Assembly (NCBI GenBank): GCA_963732595.1 | Contig: CAVSZZ010000002.1 | Span: forward strand, 744,001 to 808,000 | Direction of reading: 5' to 3' | From: JAFGXF01 sp963732595 | GTDB taxonomy: Bacteria > Chloroflexota > Anaerolineae > Anaerolineales > Anaerolineaceae | Length of the DNA: 64,000 nt | Shown here: positions 8,562 through 17,106 of the stretch, piece after piece | Numbering within the stretch: the stretch's first letter is position 1 | How the letters are laid out: every line of letters begins with the position of its first letter | Translations under genes and position numbers: made by a program | Notes under the pieces: generated by a model | What the model saw: only the letters and a program-made list of their open reading frames with translations | Told to the model about the DNA's origin: nothing | The model's database searches: none

Positions 8562-10430
8562 ATGGAATCATCTGAACATCTTCAAGGCATCCTGGCCAAT
8601 TTACCTGATAAACCCGGGTGCTATATTATGCGGGATGCCAAAGAGCGCATCATCTATGTCGGGAAAGCGATCAATTTGCGAAATCGCGTGCGCAGCTACT
8701 TCAACGCGAAGCCCGAATGGGATATGAAAACGCGCCAGATGGTGGAACAGATTGCAGACATCGAGTGGATCACGGTCGGATCTGAATTGGAAGCGCTGAT
8801 CCTCGAAATGAATTTGATCAAGCTTAACCGCCCCCAATTTAACATCCGCCTGAAGGATGATAAGTATTACCCGTATATTAAAGTCCGCTGGAACGACCCA
8901 TTTCCCAAGTTAATCGTTACACGTCAACTGGTCAAAGACGGATCGCGATATTTTGGTCCTTATACCAGTGTATGGGCCGTTCATCAGACCCTGGATGCCA
9001 TCCGTCGCATTTTTCCCTATCTAACCTGCGATCGGGAGATAACAGGTCAGGATGCCCGACCATGCTTGTACTACGATATCAAACTTTGTACAGGTCCCTG
9101 CATTGGTGCCATAAAAGAGAGTGATTACCGCCAGATGATCGATGATCTTTGCCAATTTCTCGAAGGTCGCAGCGAGGGTGTTCTTCAAAGGTTAAAAACC
9201 GAGATGGATGGCGCTGCCGAATCCATGCGATATGAAAAGGCGGCCGCTCTTAGGGACCAAATCCAAGCAATTGAAAAAATCATCCAACGCCAGAAAGTCT
9301 TTTCAGCAGACCAGGTGGACTCGGATGTGATCGCCCTGGCAAAGGCAGATAACGAAGCCTGTGTTCAAGTATTCTTTATACGCAACGGTCGCCTTATCGG
9401 CAGGGAGTACTTCGTCCTGGAGGGAACAGAGGATAAACCTGACAAGGAGGTGCTCGCGCAGTTTATTAAGCAATACTACGATGAGGCTGTATCCGTTCCA
9501 CCACAAGTCATGCTTCCGGCTGAGATCGAAGAGACCCATATCATCCAGCAATGGCTGGGCACAAAACGTGGTGGACAAAAAACCGAGATCATTGTCCCAC
9601 ATGAAGGCTTATCACAAGAACTGGTTCAGATGGCAAGTGACAATGCAGTGGATACACTGCAATCCTTGCGCAATCAGTGGCATAACGATCGTCATCGGCA
9701 GAGCGAGTCATTGGCTGAGCTCCAAAAGACACTGGCATTGAAGAGTCCGCCTAACCGCATCGAGTGCTATGACATCTCGAATACACAGGGGACGGCAGCT
9801 GTTGCCAGTATGGTGGTATTTGAACAGGGTGTTCCCAATAAGAAGCATTATCGTCATTTTGATATAAAAACCGTCGAAGGTCCAGATGATTTTGCCAGCA
9901 TGGAGGAAGTCCTTAACCGGCGTTTTCGCCGCTGGCAATCCGCACACGAATTGAACACCCCCGGGAAAAAACCTGACCCTTCTTTTTCCATGCTGCCCGA
10001 CCTGGTTATTGTGGATGGTGGCAAAGGTCAACTCAGTCGCGCGATCAAGGTTCTGGAACAATACGGGCTATCTGAAAATGTGCCACTGGCCGGATTGGCA
10101 AAACAAAATGAGGAATTATTTCTGCCCGGCAAATCCAGGTCTGTGATGCTGCCTCGACACTCACAGGCATTGTATCTTGTCCAAAGGATCCGTGATGAAG
10201 CCCACCGATTCGCGATCACGGCACATCGCAATAAGCGGACAAAACTTGGTCTGACCTCACGCCTGGATTCCATTCCGGGGGTTGGTCCGGCGCGGCGCAA
10301 GGCGTTATTGAAGCAATTTGGCTCACTTGACGGAATACAGAGCGCCACGATCGAAGAATTGTCCAAACTTCCTGGAATCACCCCCGAACTGGCTGGTCGT
10401 ATCAAGGACCTGTTGGAACTGGTAGAATAA
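8562..10430 (+). CDS. uvrC: Excinuclease ABC subunit C
   Basis: Dual-incision nuclease of nucleotide excision repair. Domain order: GIY-YIG 3' nuclease (KPGCYIMRD, IIYVGKA, residues about 14-95), Cys-rich middle (CLYYDIKLCTGPC), UVR helix pair (YEKAAALRDQI, about 215), RNase H-like 5' nuclease (ECYDISNTQG; VIVDGGKGQL, about 390-500), and C-terminal tandem HhH (IPGVGPARRKALL; LPGITPELA). I start at the ATG at 8562 (MESSEHLQG); an upstream in-frame ATG at 8535 lies in a promoter-like stretch. TATAAT at 8549-8554 is 7 bases from the chosen ATG and no ribosome site is seen, so the mRNA could be leaderless. Length about 622 residues is normal. Confidence 0.96.
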   Translation: MESSEHLQGILANLPDKPGCYIMRDAKERIIYVGKAINLRNRVRSYFNAKPEWDMKTRQMVEQIADIEWITVGSELEALILEMNLIKLNRPQFNIRLKDDKYYPYIKVRWNDPFPKLIVTRQLVKDGSRYFGPYTSVWAVHQTLDAIRRIFPYLTCDREITGQDARPCLYYDIKLCTGPCIGAIKESDYRQMIDDLCQFLEGRSEGVLQRLKTEMDGAAESMRYEKAAALRDQIQAIEKIIQRQKVFSADQVDSDVIALAKADNEACVQVFFIRNGRLIGREYFVLEGTEDKPDKEVLAQFIKQYYDEAVSVPPQVMLPAEIEETHIIQQWLGTKRGGQKTEIIVPHEGLSQELVQMASDNAVDTLQSLRNQWHNDRHRQSESLAELQKTLALKSPPNRIECYDISNTQGTAAVASMVVFEQGVPNKKHYRHFDIKTVEGPDDFASMEEVLNRRFRRWQSAHELNTPGKKPDPSFSMLPDLVIVDGGKGQLSRAIKVLEQYGLSENVPLAGLAKQNEELFLPGKSRSVMLPRHSQALYLVQRIRDEAHRFAITAHRNKRTKLGLTSRLDSIPGVGPARRKALLKQFGSLDGIQSATIEELSKLPGITPELAGRIKDLLELVE

Positions 10431-10438
10431 GAGTTATT

Positions 10439-10585
10439 ATGGCATCAAGAAAACAAAACAAACCAATCAACCAGAAGAAATCGATCTCACAGGAACAGCG
10501 TGCAAAAAGAACCCAGAGCATCCTGTTTTCAGTTTTGGCGGCCATCATGATCCTGTCGATGATCGTGGCATTGATCGCCCGTTAG
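10439..10585 (+). CDS. Small single-pass membrane protein, unknown
   Basis: A 48-codon frame starting 8 bases after uvrC. The first 25 residues are strongly basic and Gln/Lys-rich (MASRKQNKPINQKK), followed by a clear hydrophobic helix of about 20 residues (FSVLAAIMILSMIVALIA) and a final Arg. Composition is typical of a real tail-anchored or SecE/SecG-like miniprotein but I cannot name it. A weak GAG lies near the start. The short spacing suggests co-transcription with uvrC. Confidence 0.6.
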   Translation: MASRKQNKPINQKKSISQEQRAKRTQSILFSVLAAIMILSMIVALIAR

Positions 10586-10706
10586 TCAACGGGTGAATGT
10601 GACAATATCTGACTACCGTTCGATCAGGCATGATTGCGGCTTTCTGGTTGTGATCACTTAATTATCATCTGTCAATACAGATCCTTACCCGGCAGGAGGA
10701 TATTTT

Positions 10707-11453
10707 ATGAATAAAAAAGATCAACCGAATGACTATTTGGAGATGACGAAATATAGGAATCTAAGCCAATCAGGACAGCAACAAGGCCTCACACAACCTC
10801 CTTTGGAACTTCCTTGTGACCCACGTTTACCCCGGGTCCCACTACCCGCGCCATCTGAGATCGACCTGGAAGATATCAGTTTAAGAAGAGCCGTTGAAAA
10901 AAGGGTTACCCGGCGGGACTATGCAAAAATACCTTTAAGTCTCGAGGAATTAGCCTACCTGTTGTGGATGTCTCAGGGTGTCAAATTAGTCAAGGAAGGA
11001 AAGTTGACCAATCGCAATGTGCCCTCCGCCGGCGCACGCCATGCCTTTGAAACCTACCTGGCGATCAACATGGTGGAAAACCTTCAACCCGGCCTATACC
11101 GATACCTGGCTTTAAGCCATGAGCTGGTTGCGTTGCACCATGAACCAGATTTCATTAACCGAATGAAAGTTGCCTGCCGTAACCAGGAGCACGTGCTGAG
11201 TGCGGCTGCGACCTTCATCTGGGTGAGTGTGCTTGAGCGGATGACCTGGCGATACAGCGAGCGCAGCTATCGCTACCTTTTCCTGGATGCCGGGCATGTT
11301 TGTCAAAACCTGTATCTGGCTGCAGAACAGCTCCGCTGTGGTGTTTGCGCCATCGCAGCATTTGACGATGATGAAGTTAACAAATTGTTGGGCCTGGACG
11401 GGCAAAGGATGTTTGCAACCTACCTGGCCTCACTCGGCAAACAAACCGGTTGA
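10707..11453 (+). CDS. SagB/ThcOx-family nitroreductase-like oxidoreductase
   Basis: FMN-dependent dehydrogenase of the SagB/ThcOx group, known for oxidising azolines in thiazole/oxazole-modified peptides but also found alone. Recognisable pieces: ISLRRAVEKRVTRRDYAK near residue 60, SLEELAYLLWMSQGV, NVPSAGARHAFETYLAI (FMN pocket, about 110) and LGLDGQRMFATYLASLGK at the end. The ATG has GGAGGA eight bases upstream (10694-10700). No YcaO cyclodehydratase, precursor peptide or exporter is adjacent, so a RiPP role is not supported here. Stop overlaps the following gene's TTG start (TTGA). Confidence 0.88.
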   Translation: MNKKDQPNDYLEMTKYRNLSQSGQQQGLTQPPLELPCDPRLPRVPLPAPSEIDLEDISLRRAVEKRVTRRDYAKIPLSLEELAYLLWMSQGVKLVKEGKLTNRNVPSAGARHAFETYLAINMVENLQPGLYRYLALSHELVALHHEPDFINRMKVACRNQEHVLSAAATFIWVSVLERMTWRYSERSYRYLFLDAGHVCQNLYLAAEQLRCGVCAIAAFDDDEVNKLLGLDGQRMFATYLASLGKQTG

Positions 11454-12172
11454 TTTCATTGCCTCTAAAAGTTGTCCTGCTGGTTTCTGCAGATTATGAA
11501 TGGCAATCCTGGCTTGATCTTCATAAGGTCGCCGAGGTATCATCCACCCCTTATGGCGGTGTTTTTAAGCATATTGTGGATCATCATCCTGTCCTATCAA
11601 TGCGCGGGGGTTGGGGAAAGGTATCTGCAGCAGGATCCACACAATGGGCGATCGATCATTATCAGCCGGATCTACTCATAAACCTTGGCACCTGTGGCGG
11701 GTTGGAAGGAAGGATTAACCGTCACAAGATAGTGCTGGTCGAAAGAACCTGGCAATATGACATTCAGGAACAAATGACCGATCCTGAAGAAGCAAACCGG
11801 TATTACTCCTGCGAGCTCGACCTGTCCTGGGTAAGTGGCCACAAGCTTCCCGAAGAGATTGTCCGGGCAACGATGTTCTCGGCGGACCGCGATATCCTTG
11901 CTTCTGATGTATCAAATCTGATCGATAAACATGAAGCGATGGTGGCCGATTGGGAATCCGGAGCTATCGCCTGGGTAGCCGACCGAAATCACACGCCTCT
12001 GCTTATTCTTCGCGGGGTGAGCGATCTGGTCAGTCCGAGAGGTGGGGAATCCTACAATAATGTGGCGTTATTCCAAAAGAACACCCGCAAGATCATGGAG
12101 ATGCTTGCGGGACAATTGCCATGGTGGCTGAAGACATTTACTAAAAACCGCCAGATCACTTCCCAAGTCTGA
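11450..12172 (+). CDS. Nucleoside phosphorylase-superfamily protein (MTA/SAH nucleosidase-like)
   Basis: PNP/UDP phosphorylase fold. The signature block INLGTCGGLEGRI near residue 75, an early GGWGKVSAAGSTQWAI and the late acidic DWESGAIAWVA with RGVSDLVSPRG match the catalytic region of MTA/SAH nucleosidases (Met/Glu and Asp-containing pocket). Substrate is not certain. The only in-frame start is TTG at 11450, overlapping the SagB-type stop, so translation is coupled. The last 17 bases overlap the 3' end of metG on the other strand. Confidence 0.85.
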   Translation: MISLPLKVVLLVSADYEWQSWLDLHKVAEVSSTPYGGVFKHIVDHHPVLSMRGGWGKVSAAGSTQWAIDHYQPDLLINLGTCGGLEGRINRHKIVLVERTWQYDIQEQMTDPEEANRYYSCELDLSWVSGHKLPEEIVRATMFSADRDILASDVSNLIDKHEAMVADWESGAIAWVADRNHTPLLILRGVSDLVSPRGGESYNNVALFQKNTRKIMEMLAGQLPWWLKTFTKNRQITSQV

Positions 12173-13940
12173 GTCGTTCCTCGGCCACAATACTTTCTTC
12201 CAGCTTTTTAAACAGGGGAAGTGGCTCGCGCATGCGTTGACCTTTGGGTAAGTGACTGGCTTCCCATTTTCCGGTGGCTGTATCAGGGTGATAACGAAGT
12301 ACAGCATGCACCCCAAGATCATCCTCTATGTTCTCAACCGATTGTGTTCCAAACAACGTGCCCTGATACCCAAGGTATTGATGCAGTGTCTCGCACGTAT
12401 GTGGAAGATAGGGTGCCAGTAAGATCTTCAAGGAATCGATAGCCCGTAAAGCTGTATAAACCGATTTGGCAGCGTTCTCCTTGCTGGTCTTTATCTCAAA
12501 CCAGGGAGCATTCACATCCAGATATTGATTCACTCTTGAAGCCAACGTCATGGCGCCATTCAACGCAGCTCTCAGGTGGACGGCATTCAATTCTGTACTG
12601 ATCGAATCGAATCCATCCTCAACTGCTGTCAATAAATCCCGATCGTCCGCCCTTAGATCGCCCGGATCAGGAATGACACCATCCCAATGCTTGTAGGTAA
12701 ATGCCAGGACACGGTTTACCAGGTTTCCCCAGGTCGCAACCAGTTCATCGTTGTTGCGGTGGTAGAACTCATTCCAATCCCATTCCGTATCCTTCGTCTC
12801 CGGCATAGCCATTGTCAGGTAATATCTCAAGGGATCCGGATCGTATCTTTCCAGGAAATCCAAGCCCCACACAGCCCAGTTCCGGCTGCCAGAAATACGT
12901 TGCCCTTCCAGGTTCAGGAATTCATTGGCGGGTACATCATAAGGCAAAACCAGTGGATGCGGTTCTTCGGAACCCAATAAAGCATCCAGTGTCGTTCCAG
13001 TGCCAAGCAATTCTGCCGGCCAAATCACAGCATGGAAAGGAATGTTGTCCTTTCCAATGAAGTAATAAGTGCGTGAGTTTTCTTCCTGCCACCATTTTTT
13101 CCAGGCATCCGGCTGACCGACAATCGCAGACCATTCGATAGTCGATGAGAGATAACCGATGACAGCCTCAAACCAAACGTACAGACGTTTTCCATCCCAC
13201 CCTTCAACTGGTACAGGAATGCCCCAATCCAAGTCGCGGGTGATCGCCCGGCCGCGCAGGTCCTCTGCGATGATTTGTCCCAGAGACTGCCGCATGACAT
13301 TTGGTCGCCAATAATTTTCCCGGGTTTTCAGGAATTCAACAATCCCGGGTTGCAACTTTCCCAGATCGAGGTAAAAATGCTCGGTTGCGCGAAGCTCTGG
13401 AGTGGACCCATCAATCTTTGAACGCGGATCGATCAATTTGGCCGCATCCAATAAGTTACCACATTTGTCACATTGGTCACTGCGTGCATTGTTGAATCCA
13501 CAGATGTAGCAGGTTCCTTCAACATATCGATCCGGCAGGAAACGCTTTTGAACCGGCGAATACCATTGTTGTTGACTATCGGTATAAAGGAATCCGTTTT
13601 CTTTTAAAGCCAGGAACAACTTCTGGGCAACCGAGAAATGATTGGTGGTGTGGGTGGATGTGAAAATATCATAAGTTAAACCCATCTTAATGAAGAGTTT
13701 CAAGAAGCTCGCATGATAGCGCTGATAGACATCCACGGCATTAATCCCCTCATCATCTGCCCTCACGGTGATCGGTGTCCCATGTGAATCCGTGCCGGAG
13801 ACCATCAAAACCTGCTGACCTTTCAATCTCTGAAAACGCGCAAAAATATCCGCCGGCAGGTACGAACCGGTCAAGTTTCCAACATGGATTTCAGCATTGG
13901 CATACGGCCATGCGACCGCAACCAGGATGGGATCAGGCAT
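12156..13940 (-). CDS. metG: Methionyl-tRNA synthetase
   Basis: Class I synthetase charging tRNA(Met). The HIGH-equivalent is HVGN (residues 18-21) after AWPYANAEI. A zinc knuckle with CYICG and CDKCG follows near 145. GTDSHGTPI and YVWFEAVIGY shape the methionine pocket. The KMSKS-equivalent reads RISGS within NLEGQRISGSRNWAVWG, lacking both standard lysines. Anticodon-binding helices fill residues about 400-540. At 594 residues there is no C-terminal EMAP/Trbp111 domain. The ATG at 13940 is preceded by GAGGAAT. Its 3' end overlaps the convergent phosphorylase-like gene by 17 bp. Confidence 0.96.
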   Translation of the reverse strand: MPDPILVAVAWPYANAEIHVGNLTGSYLPADIFARFQRLKGQQVLMVSGTDSHGTPITVRADDEGINAVDVYQRYHASFLKLFIKMGLTYDIFTSTHTTNHFSVAQKLFLALKENGFLYTDSQQQWYSPVQKRFLPDRYVEGTCYICGFNNARSDQCDKCGNLLDAAKLIDPRSKIDGSTPELRATEHFYLDLGKLQPGIVEFLKTRENYWRPNVMRQSLGQIIAEDLRGRAITRDLDWGIPVPVEGWDGKRLYVWFEAVIGYLSSTIEWSAIVGQPDAWKKWWQEENSRTYYFIGKDNIPFHAVIWPAELLGTGTTLDALLGSEEPHPLVLPYDVPANEFLNLEGQRISGSRNWAVWGLDFLERYDPDPLRYYLTMAMPETKDTEWDWNEFYHRNNDELVATWGNLVNRVLAFTYKHWDGVIPDPGDLRADDRDLLTAVEDGFDSISTELNAVHLRAALNGAMTLASRVNQYLDVNAPWFEIKTSKENAAKSVYTALRAIDSLKILLAPYLPHTCETLHQYLGYQGTLFGTQSVENIEDDLGVHAVLRYHPDTATGKWEASHLPKGQRMREPLPLFKKLEESIVAEERLRLGK

Positions 13941-14024
13941 ATATTCCTCTATTATTCGGCGATTGAGGTTTAATTAATGGAATTCTATCATGAATCCCTG
14001 CAGGTTCTTGAGGGCGAAAAGCGC

Positions 14025-15185
14025 TTACAGATATTCCTTGAGTTGGCGGGCACGCCCCGGGTGACGTAACCGGCTTAACGCCTTTCCCTCGATCTGACGA
14101 ATGCGCTCGCGTGTCAGTCCAAATTTAGCTCCCACCTCTTCCAGCGTATATGAGTGACCATTTTCCAGGCCAAAGCGCATCTTCAATACCCGCGCTTCGC
14201 GTGGCAACAAGGAATCCAGTACCTCTTCCAGCTTTTCTTTAAGCATATTGTTATAAGCGCTCTGGATGGGCGACACTGTAAGCGTGTCCTCCACAAACAT
14301 ACCAAGTTCTGAGTCCTCCTCATCACCCACCGGACTCTCAAGGGAAAGCGGTATCCAGGACACTCGCTGCATCCATTGGATTTTATCCTTTGAACAGCCC
14401 AGGTTTTGGGCCAATTCATCAACTGTCGGAAACCGGCCTAATCTTTGCTCCAGTTCATGGCTTACTTTGTTCAATTGCCGAAGGCGGTCAATCATATGAA
14501 CCGGGACCCGGATTGTCCTGCCTTGATCTGCGATGGCCCGGGTGATGGTCTGGCGAATCCACCATGTGGCATATGTTGAGAATCGGAACCCTCGCTTGTG
14601 GTCATACTTCTCCACGGATTTTATCAAACCCAGATTGCCCTCCTGGATTAAATCGAGAAAGGCCACTCCGCGACCTGTATACTTTTTCGCAATGCTGACA
14701 ACCAGCCGGGTATTTGCATTAATAAGGTGATCTCTTGCCAGTTGGCCGGATTCCACCTGTTGTTGATAATCCTTCCGCTGTTGCGCGGGCAGAGAGCCAG
14801 CCGATCTTTTCAATTCAATCTCCGCACTCCTGCCTGCCAGAATGCACTCAGCCAGTTCCACTTCCTCTGACAGACTTAACAAGGGGACACGGGACATCTC
14901 CTTTAGGTACAAGCCAACCGTATCCTCAATATTCGTCTCTGCGGATGGCTTGCCCGGTAGTACTCCGATATCATATGTCTCATCATCCAGGCTTTGTTCC
15001 TCAGGACCTGGCATATTCTCATATAATAGATGTAAGTAGTGAGCGGTGGTCGCTATCCAGCCCTTATCCCCCTCTATTAAGTTATCCATCGGGGCGTCAG
15101 CGCCATACTCCCCCTGATTATCGTCTCTATCCATCAAAACATCGATAACCTGCCGCCCCCAATCTACATTTTTTCCATATAACAT
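14025..15185 (-). CDS. rpoD: RNA polymerase sigma factor, RpoD/SigA type
   Basis: Housekeeping-type sigma-70. Region 1.2 (DTVGLYLKEMSRVPLLS, about residue 88), region 2 with NTRLVVSIAKKYTGRGV, DLIQEGNLGLIK and FSTYATWWIRQTITRAI (the -10 recognition helix), region 3 (HMIDRLRQLNKVSHEL) and region 4.2 with SYTLEEVGAKFGLTRERIRQ. At 386 residues it lacks a long acidic 1.1 region but has an 85-residue acidic N-terminus, so it may be the main or an alternative group 2 sigma. GGGAG lies 8 bases before the ATG. The strong TTGACA/TATAAT boxes found in this window are the promoters such a factor reads. Confidence 0.93.
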   Translation of the reverse strand: MLYGKNVDWGRQVIDVLMDRDDNQGEYGADAPMDNLIEGDKGWIATTAHYLHLLYENMPGPEEQSLDDETYDIGVLPGKPSAETNIEDTVGLYLKEMSRVPLLSLSEEVELAECILAGRSAEIELKRSAGSLPAQQRKDYQQQVESGQLARDHLINANTRLVVSIAKKYTGRGVAFLDLIQEGNLGLIKSVEKYDHKRGFRFSTYATWWIRQTITRAIADQGRTIRVPVHMIDRLRQLNKVSHELEQRLGRFPTVDELAQNLGCSKDKIQWMQRVSWIPLSLESPVGDEEDSELGMFVEDTLTVSPIQSAYNNMLKEKLEEVLDSLLPREARVLKMRFGLENGHSYTLEEVGAKFGLTRERIRQIEGKALSRLRHPGRARQLKEYL

Positions 15186-15260
15186 ACGCCTGCTCCCTGA
15201 CCAAATCGATTCAAAAATGCACAGAACGATAGATCACCGGCAAACGGCCCCACCCGCCGC

Positions 15261-15731
15261 CTAATTATGAGTGCATATTTTCAGGTTCTGATTTGTTCCA
15301 CAAACCGGGCAAAGCCCGCGGCAATCCACTTTGCATTGTGGACTGATGGGTATTTCGATCAGTAAATATTCACGCATTAATGGCCGCAGATCAATATAAC
15401 CATCATCCGGGAGAATCAAACCTGAATCTGTAGCGGTTCTTATGCTGAAAGCGTATAATTCATCGAACTCGGCATGTAATGATTGCTGGTATTTTTCAAG
15501 ACAGTGAACACAGTCGAGGTCCACGCATGCATTTACTTCTGCAGTCACCAACAACCCCTGTGGCGTTCGATTGATCTTTACCCGCCCTATAAACTCATGC
15601 AACACCAGATCCGGAGGAAATTCGATTTCCTTGAAATTGAAATTAAAATCTCGACTGGATCCAATGACTTGGGTTAGGAAGAAACCAACATTAATCCGAA
15701 ATTCGTTATTATGATTTGTCACAACAGGCAT
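15261..15731 (-). CDS. yceD: YceD/DUF177 large ribosomal RNA accumulation protein
   Basis: YceD-family protein, needed for 23S rRNA accumulation and normally co-transcribed with rpmF (L32). Conserved features are RINVGFFL at the start, VDLDCVHCLE in the middle and the C-terminal CRGLCPVCGTNQN-C cluster, a probable zinc site. The end at CTHN is slightly short. No rpmF follows; downstream on this strand is rpoD. Start is set at the ATG at 15731: the longer frame's GTG (15770) lies inside the -10 box of the promoter at 15761-15789 and cannot be transcribed from it. Confidence 0.85.
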   Translation of the reverse strand: MPVVTNHNNEFRINVGFFLTQVIGSSRDFNFNFKEIEFPPDLVLHEFIGRVKINRTPQGLLVTAEVNACVDLDCVHCLEKYQQSLHAEFDELYAFSIRTATDSGLILPDDGYIDLRPLMREYLLIEIPISPQCKVDCRGLCPVCGTNQNLKICTHN

Positions 15732-15760
15732 GGAGTAAGTTGGGATATATTTACGGAACA

Positions 15761-15789
15761 AGTATAGCACGCGTATAAATGAAAGTCAA
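15761..15789 (-). promoter_or_regulatory. Promoter of yceD
   Basis: Minus strand TTGACT (15789-15784), 17-base spacer, TATACT (15766-15761): five of six matches in each box at ideal spacing. Transcription would begin near 15754, about 23 bases before the ATG at 15731, which decides that start. Confidence 0.8.
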
Positions 15790-15854
15790 CTTTTTATGAC
15801 TTATTTCATCTTTAATCAGGGACAAAGTTCAGCATAACCTTGATTCAATCACCG

Positions 15855-16469
15855 ATGAACTTATTATTAGGCACAAACAATCCCGGTAAGATACAAGAGC
15901 TTGTGGCATTGCTTAGAAATCTTCCACTGGTATTAATGACACCGCCGAACATATCGCTAGATTTACAAATAGAGGAAACCGGTGGAAGCTACCAGGAGAA
16001 TGCAGCTCTAAAAGCCATTACATGGTCATCAAGGAGCGGATTGGCTTGCCTGGCTGATGACTCGGGGTTGGAGGTCGATGCGTTGGATGGTGCCCCCGGA
16101 CTGTATTCCCACCGCTTCACCACAAATCCCAATGCGAGCGATGCAGAGCGCCGAAAGTATCTTCTTGAGCGATTAGGGGATCTGCCACAACCATGGACTG
16201 CGCGTTTCCAATGTGCTGTCGCGATTGCCATCCCGGGGCAGGACCTCATCCAGTCCACAGGTGGCTGTGAGGGGGAGATTATTAAAGAAGAACGTGGGAC
16301 GAATGGCTTTGGATATGATCCGATCTTCCTTGTTCAAGGAACAGGTAAAACCATGGCGGAGTTGGACCTGGAAGAGAAGAATCGTGTCAGTCATCGAGCA
16401 ATGGCAATCCGATCTGCCGGAATTGTTCTACTTGAAAGAGCAAACCGGAACCAATCATCGCCGGACTAA
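15855..16469 (+). CDS. rdgB: XTP/dITP diphosphatase (RdgB/HAM1)
   Basis: Hydrolyses deaminated purine triphosphates such as dITP and XTP to monophosphates, keeping them out of DNA and RNA. Motifs: LLLGTNNPGKIQELV at the N-terminus (substrate loop), ETGGSYQENAALKA, ADDSGLEVDALDGAPGLYS (catalytic Asp), TNGFGYDPIF and NRVSHRAMA. Length about 204 is normal. I use the ATG at 15855; a TTG at 15840 adds five residues. No ribosome site is obvious for either. Confidence 0.95.
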   Translation: MNLLLGTNNPGKIQELVALLRNLPLVLMTPPNISLDLQIEETGGSYQENAALKAITWSSRSGLACLADDSGLEVDALDGAPGLYSHRFTTNPNASDAERRKYLLERLGDLPQPWTARFQCAVAIAIPGQDLIQSTGGCEGEIIKEERGTNGFGYDPIFLVQGTGKTMAELDLEEKNRVSHRAMAIRSAGIVLLERANRNQSSPD

Positions 16470-16497
16470 TTGCAATCGAGTAAAATACTATCTATCA

Positions 16498-17106
16498 ATG
16501 GACGAGAATTATCTGATCCTTGAAGCAAAAAAAGGCGATATGGATGCCTTCAACAGCCTGGTGTTAGCCTATCAGTCGAGGGTCTACAATCTTGCCTATC
16601 GAATACTGGGGGATGAAGCCGCAGCAGAGGACATCACTCAGACTACCTTCCTGGTTGCATTCCAAAAGTTTTCCGGTTTTCGTGGCGGCTCATACCTGGC
16701 CTGGGTCCTGCGTATCGCCACCAATCAATGCTATGACTCGCTTCGGTATACCAAACGGCATCCCACCACACCACTCAATCCGGGCGATGACGATGATGAC
16801 GTTCCAGAAACACCTTCCTGGATGACCGACCATTCCAATCAACCTGAAGCGATGTTCGACCAAACCGAATTGGATCATGCAATCCAGCATTGTTTGAGCG
16901 CATTACCCGCTGAGTACCGGACTGTGGCAGTCCTGGTTGACGTGCAGGGTATGGATTATGAAGAAGCCTCAGAAATCATGAAATCACCCCTGGGAACGAT
17001 TAAATCACGACTGGCTCGCGCTCGACTACGGTTGCGAGAATGTCTTTCTGGAGTGTGGGAACTGTTACCGTCAGCCATACGTCTAAACATTGAAGGCAAT
17101 CAATGA
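16498..17106 (+). CDS. ECF-family RNA polymerase sigma factor
   Basis: RpoE-like sigma with region 2 (FNSLVLAYQSRVYNLAYRIL; AEDITQTTFLVAF; GSYLAWVLRIATNQCYD) and region 4 (LPAEYRTVAVLVDVQGMDYE; LGTIKSRLARARLRLRE) separated by an acidic linker with a run of five Asp. About 202 residues. I choose the ATG at 16498; the upstream extension in this frame overlaps rdgB and is not sigma-like. The stop overlaps the next start (ATGA), so it is translationally coupled to its likely anti-sigma. Signal is unknown. Confidence 0.94.
   Translation: MDENYLILEAKKGDMDAFNSLVLAYQSRVYNLAYRILGDEAAAEDITQTTFLVAFQKFSGFRGGSYLAWVLRIATNQCYDSLRYTKRHPTTPLNPGDDDDDVPETPSWMTDHSNQPEAMFDQTELDHAIQHCLSALPAEYRTVAVLVDVQGMDYEEASEIMKSPLGTIKSRLARARLRLRECLSGVWELLPSAIRLNIEGNQ

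Noticed and set aside
10707..12172. Thiazole/oxazole-modified peptide cluster
   Set aside because: Only a SagB-like gene; no YcaO, leader peptide, or exporter.
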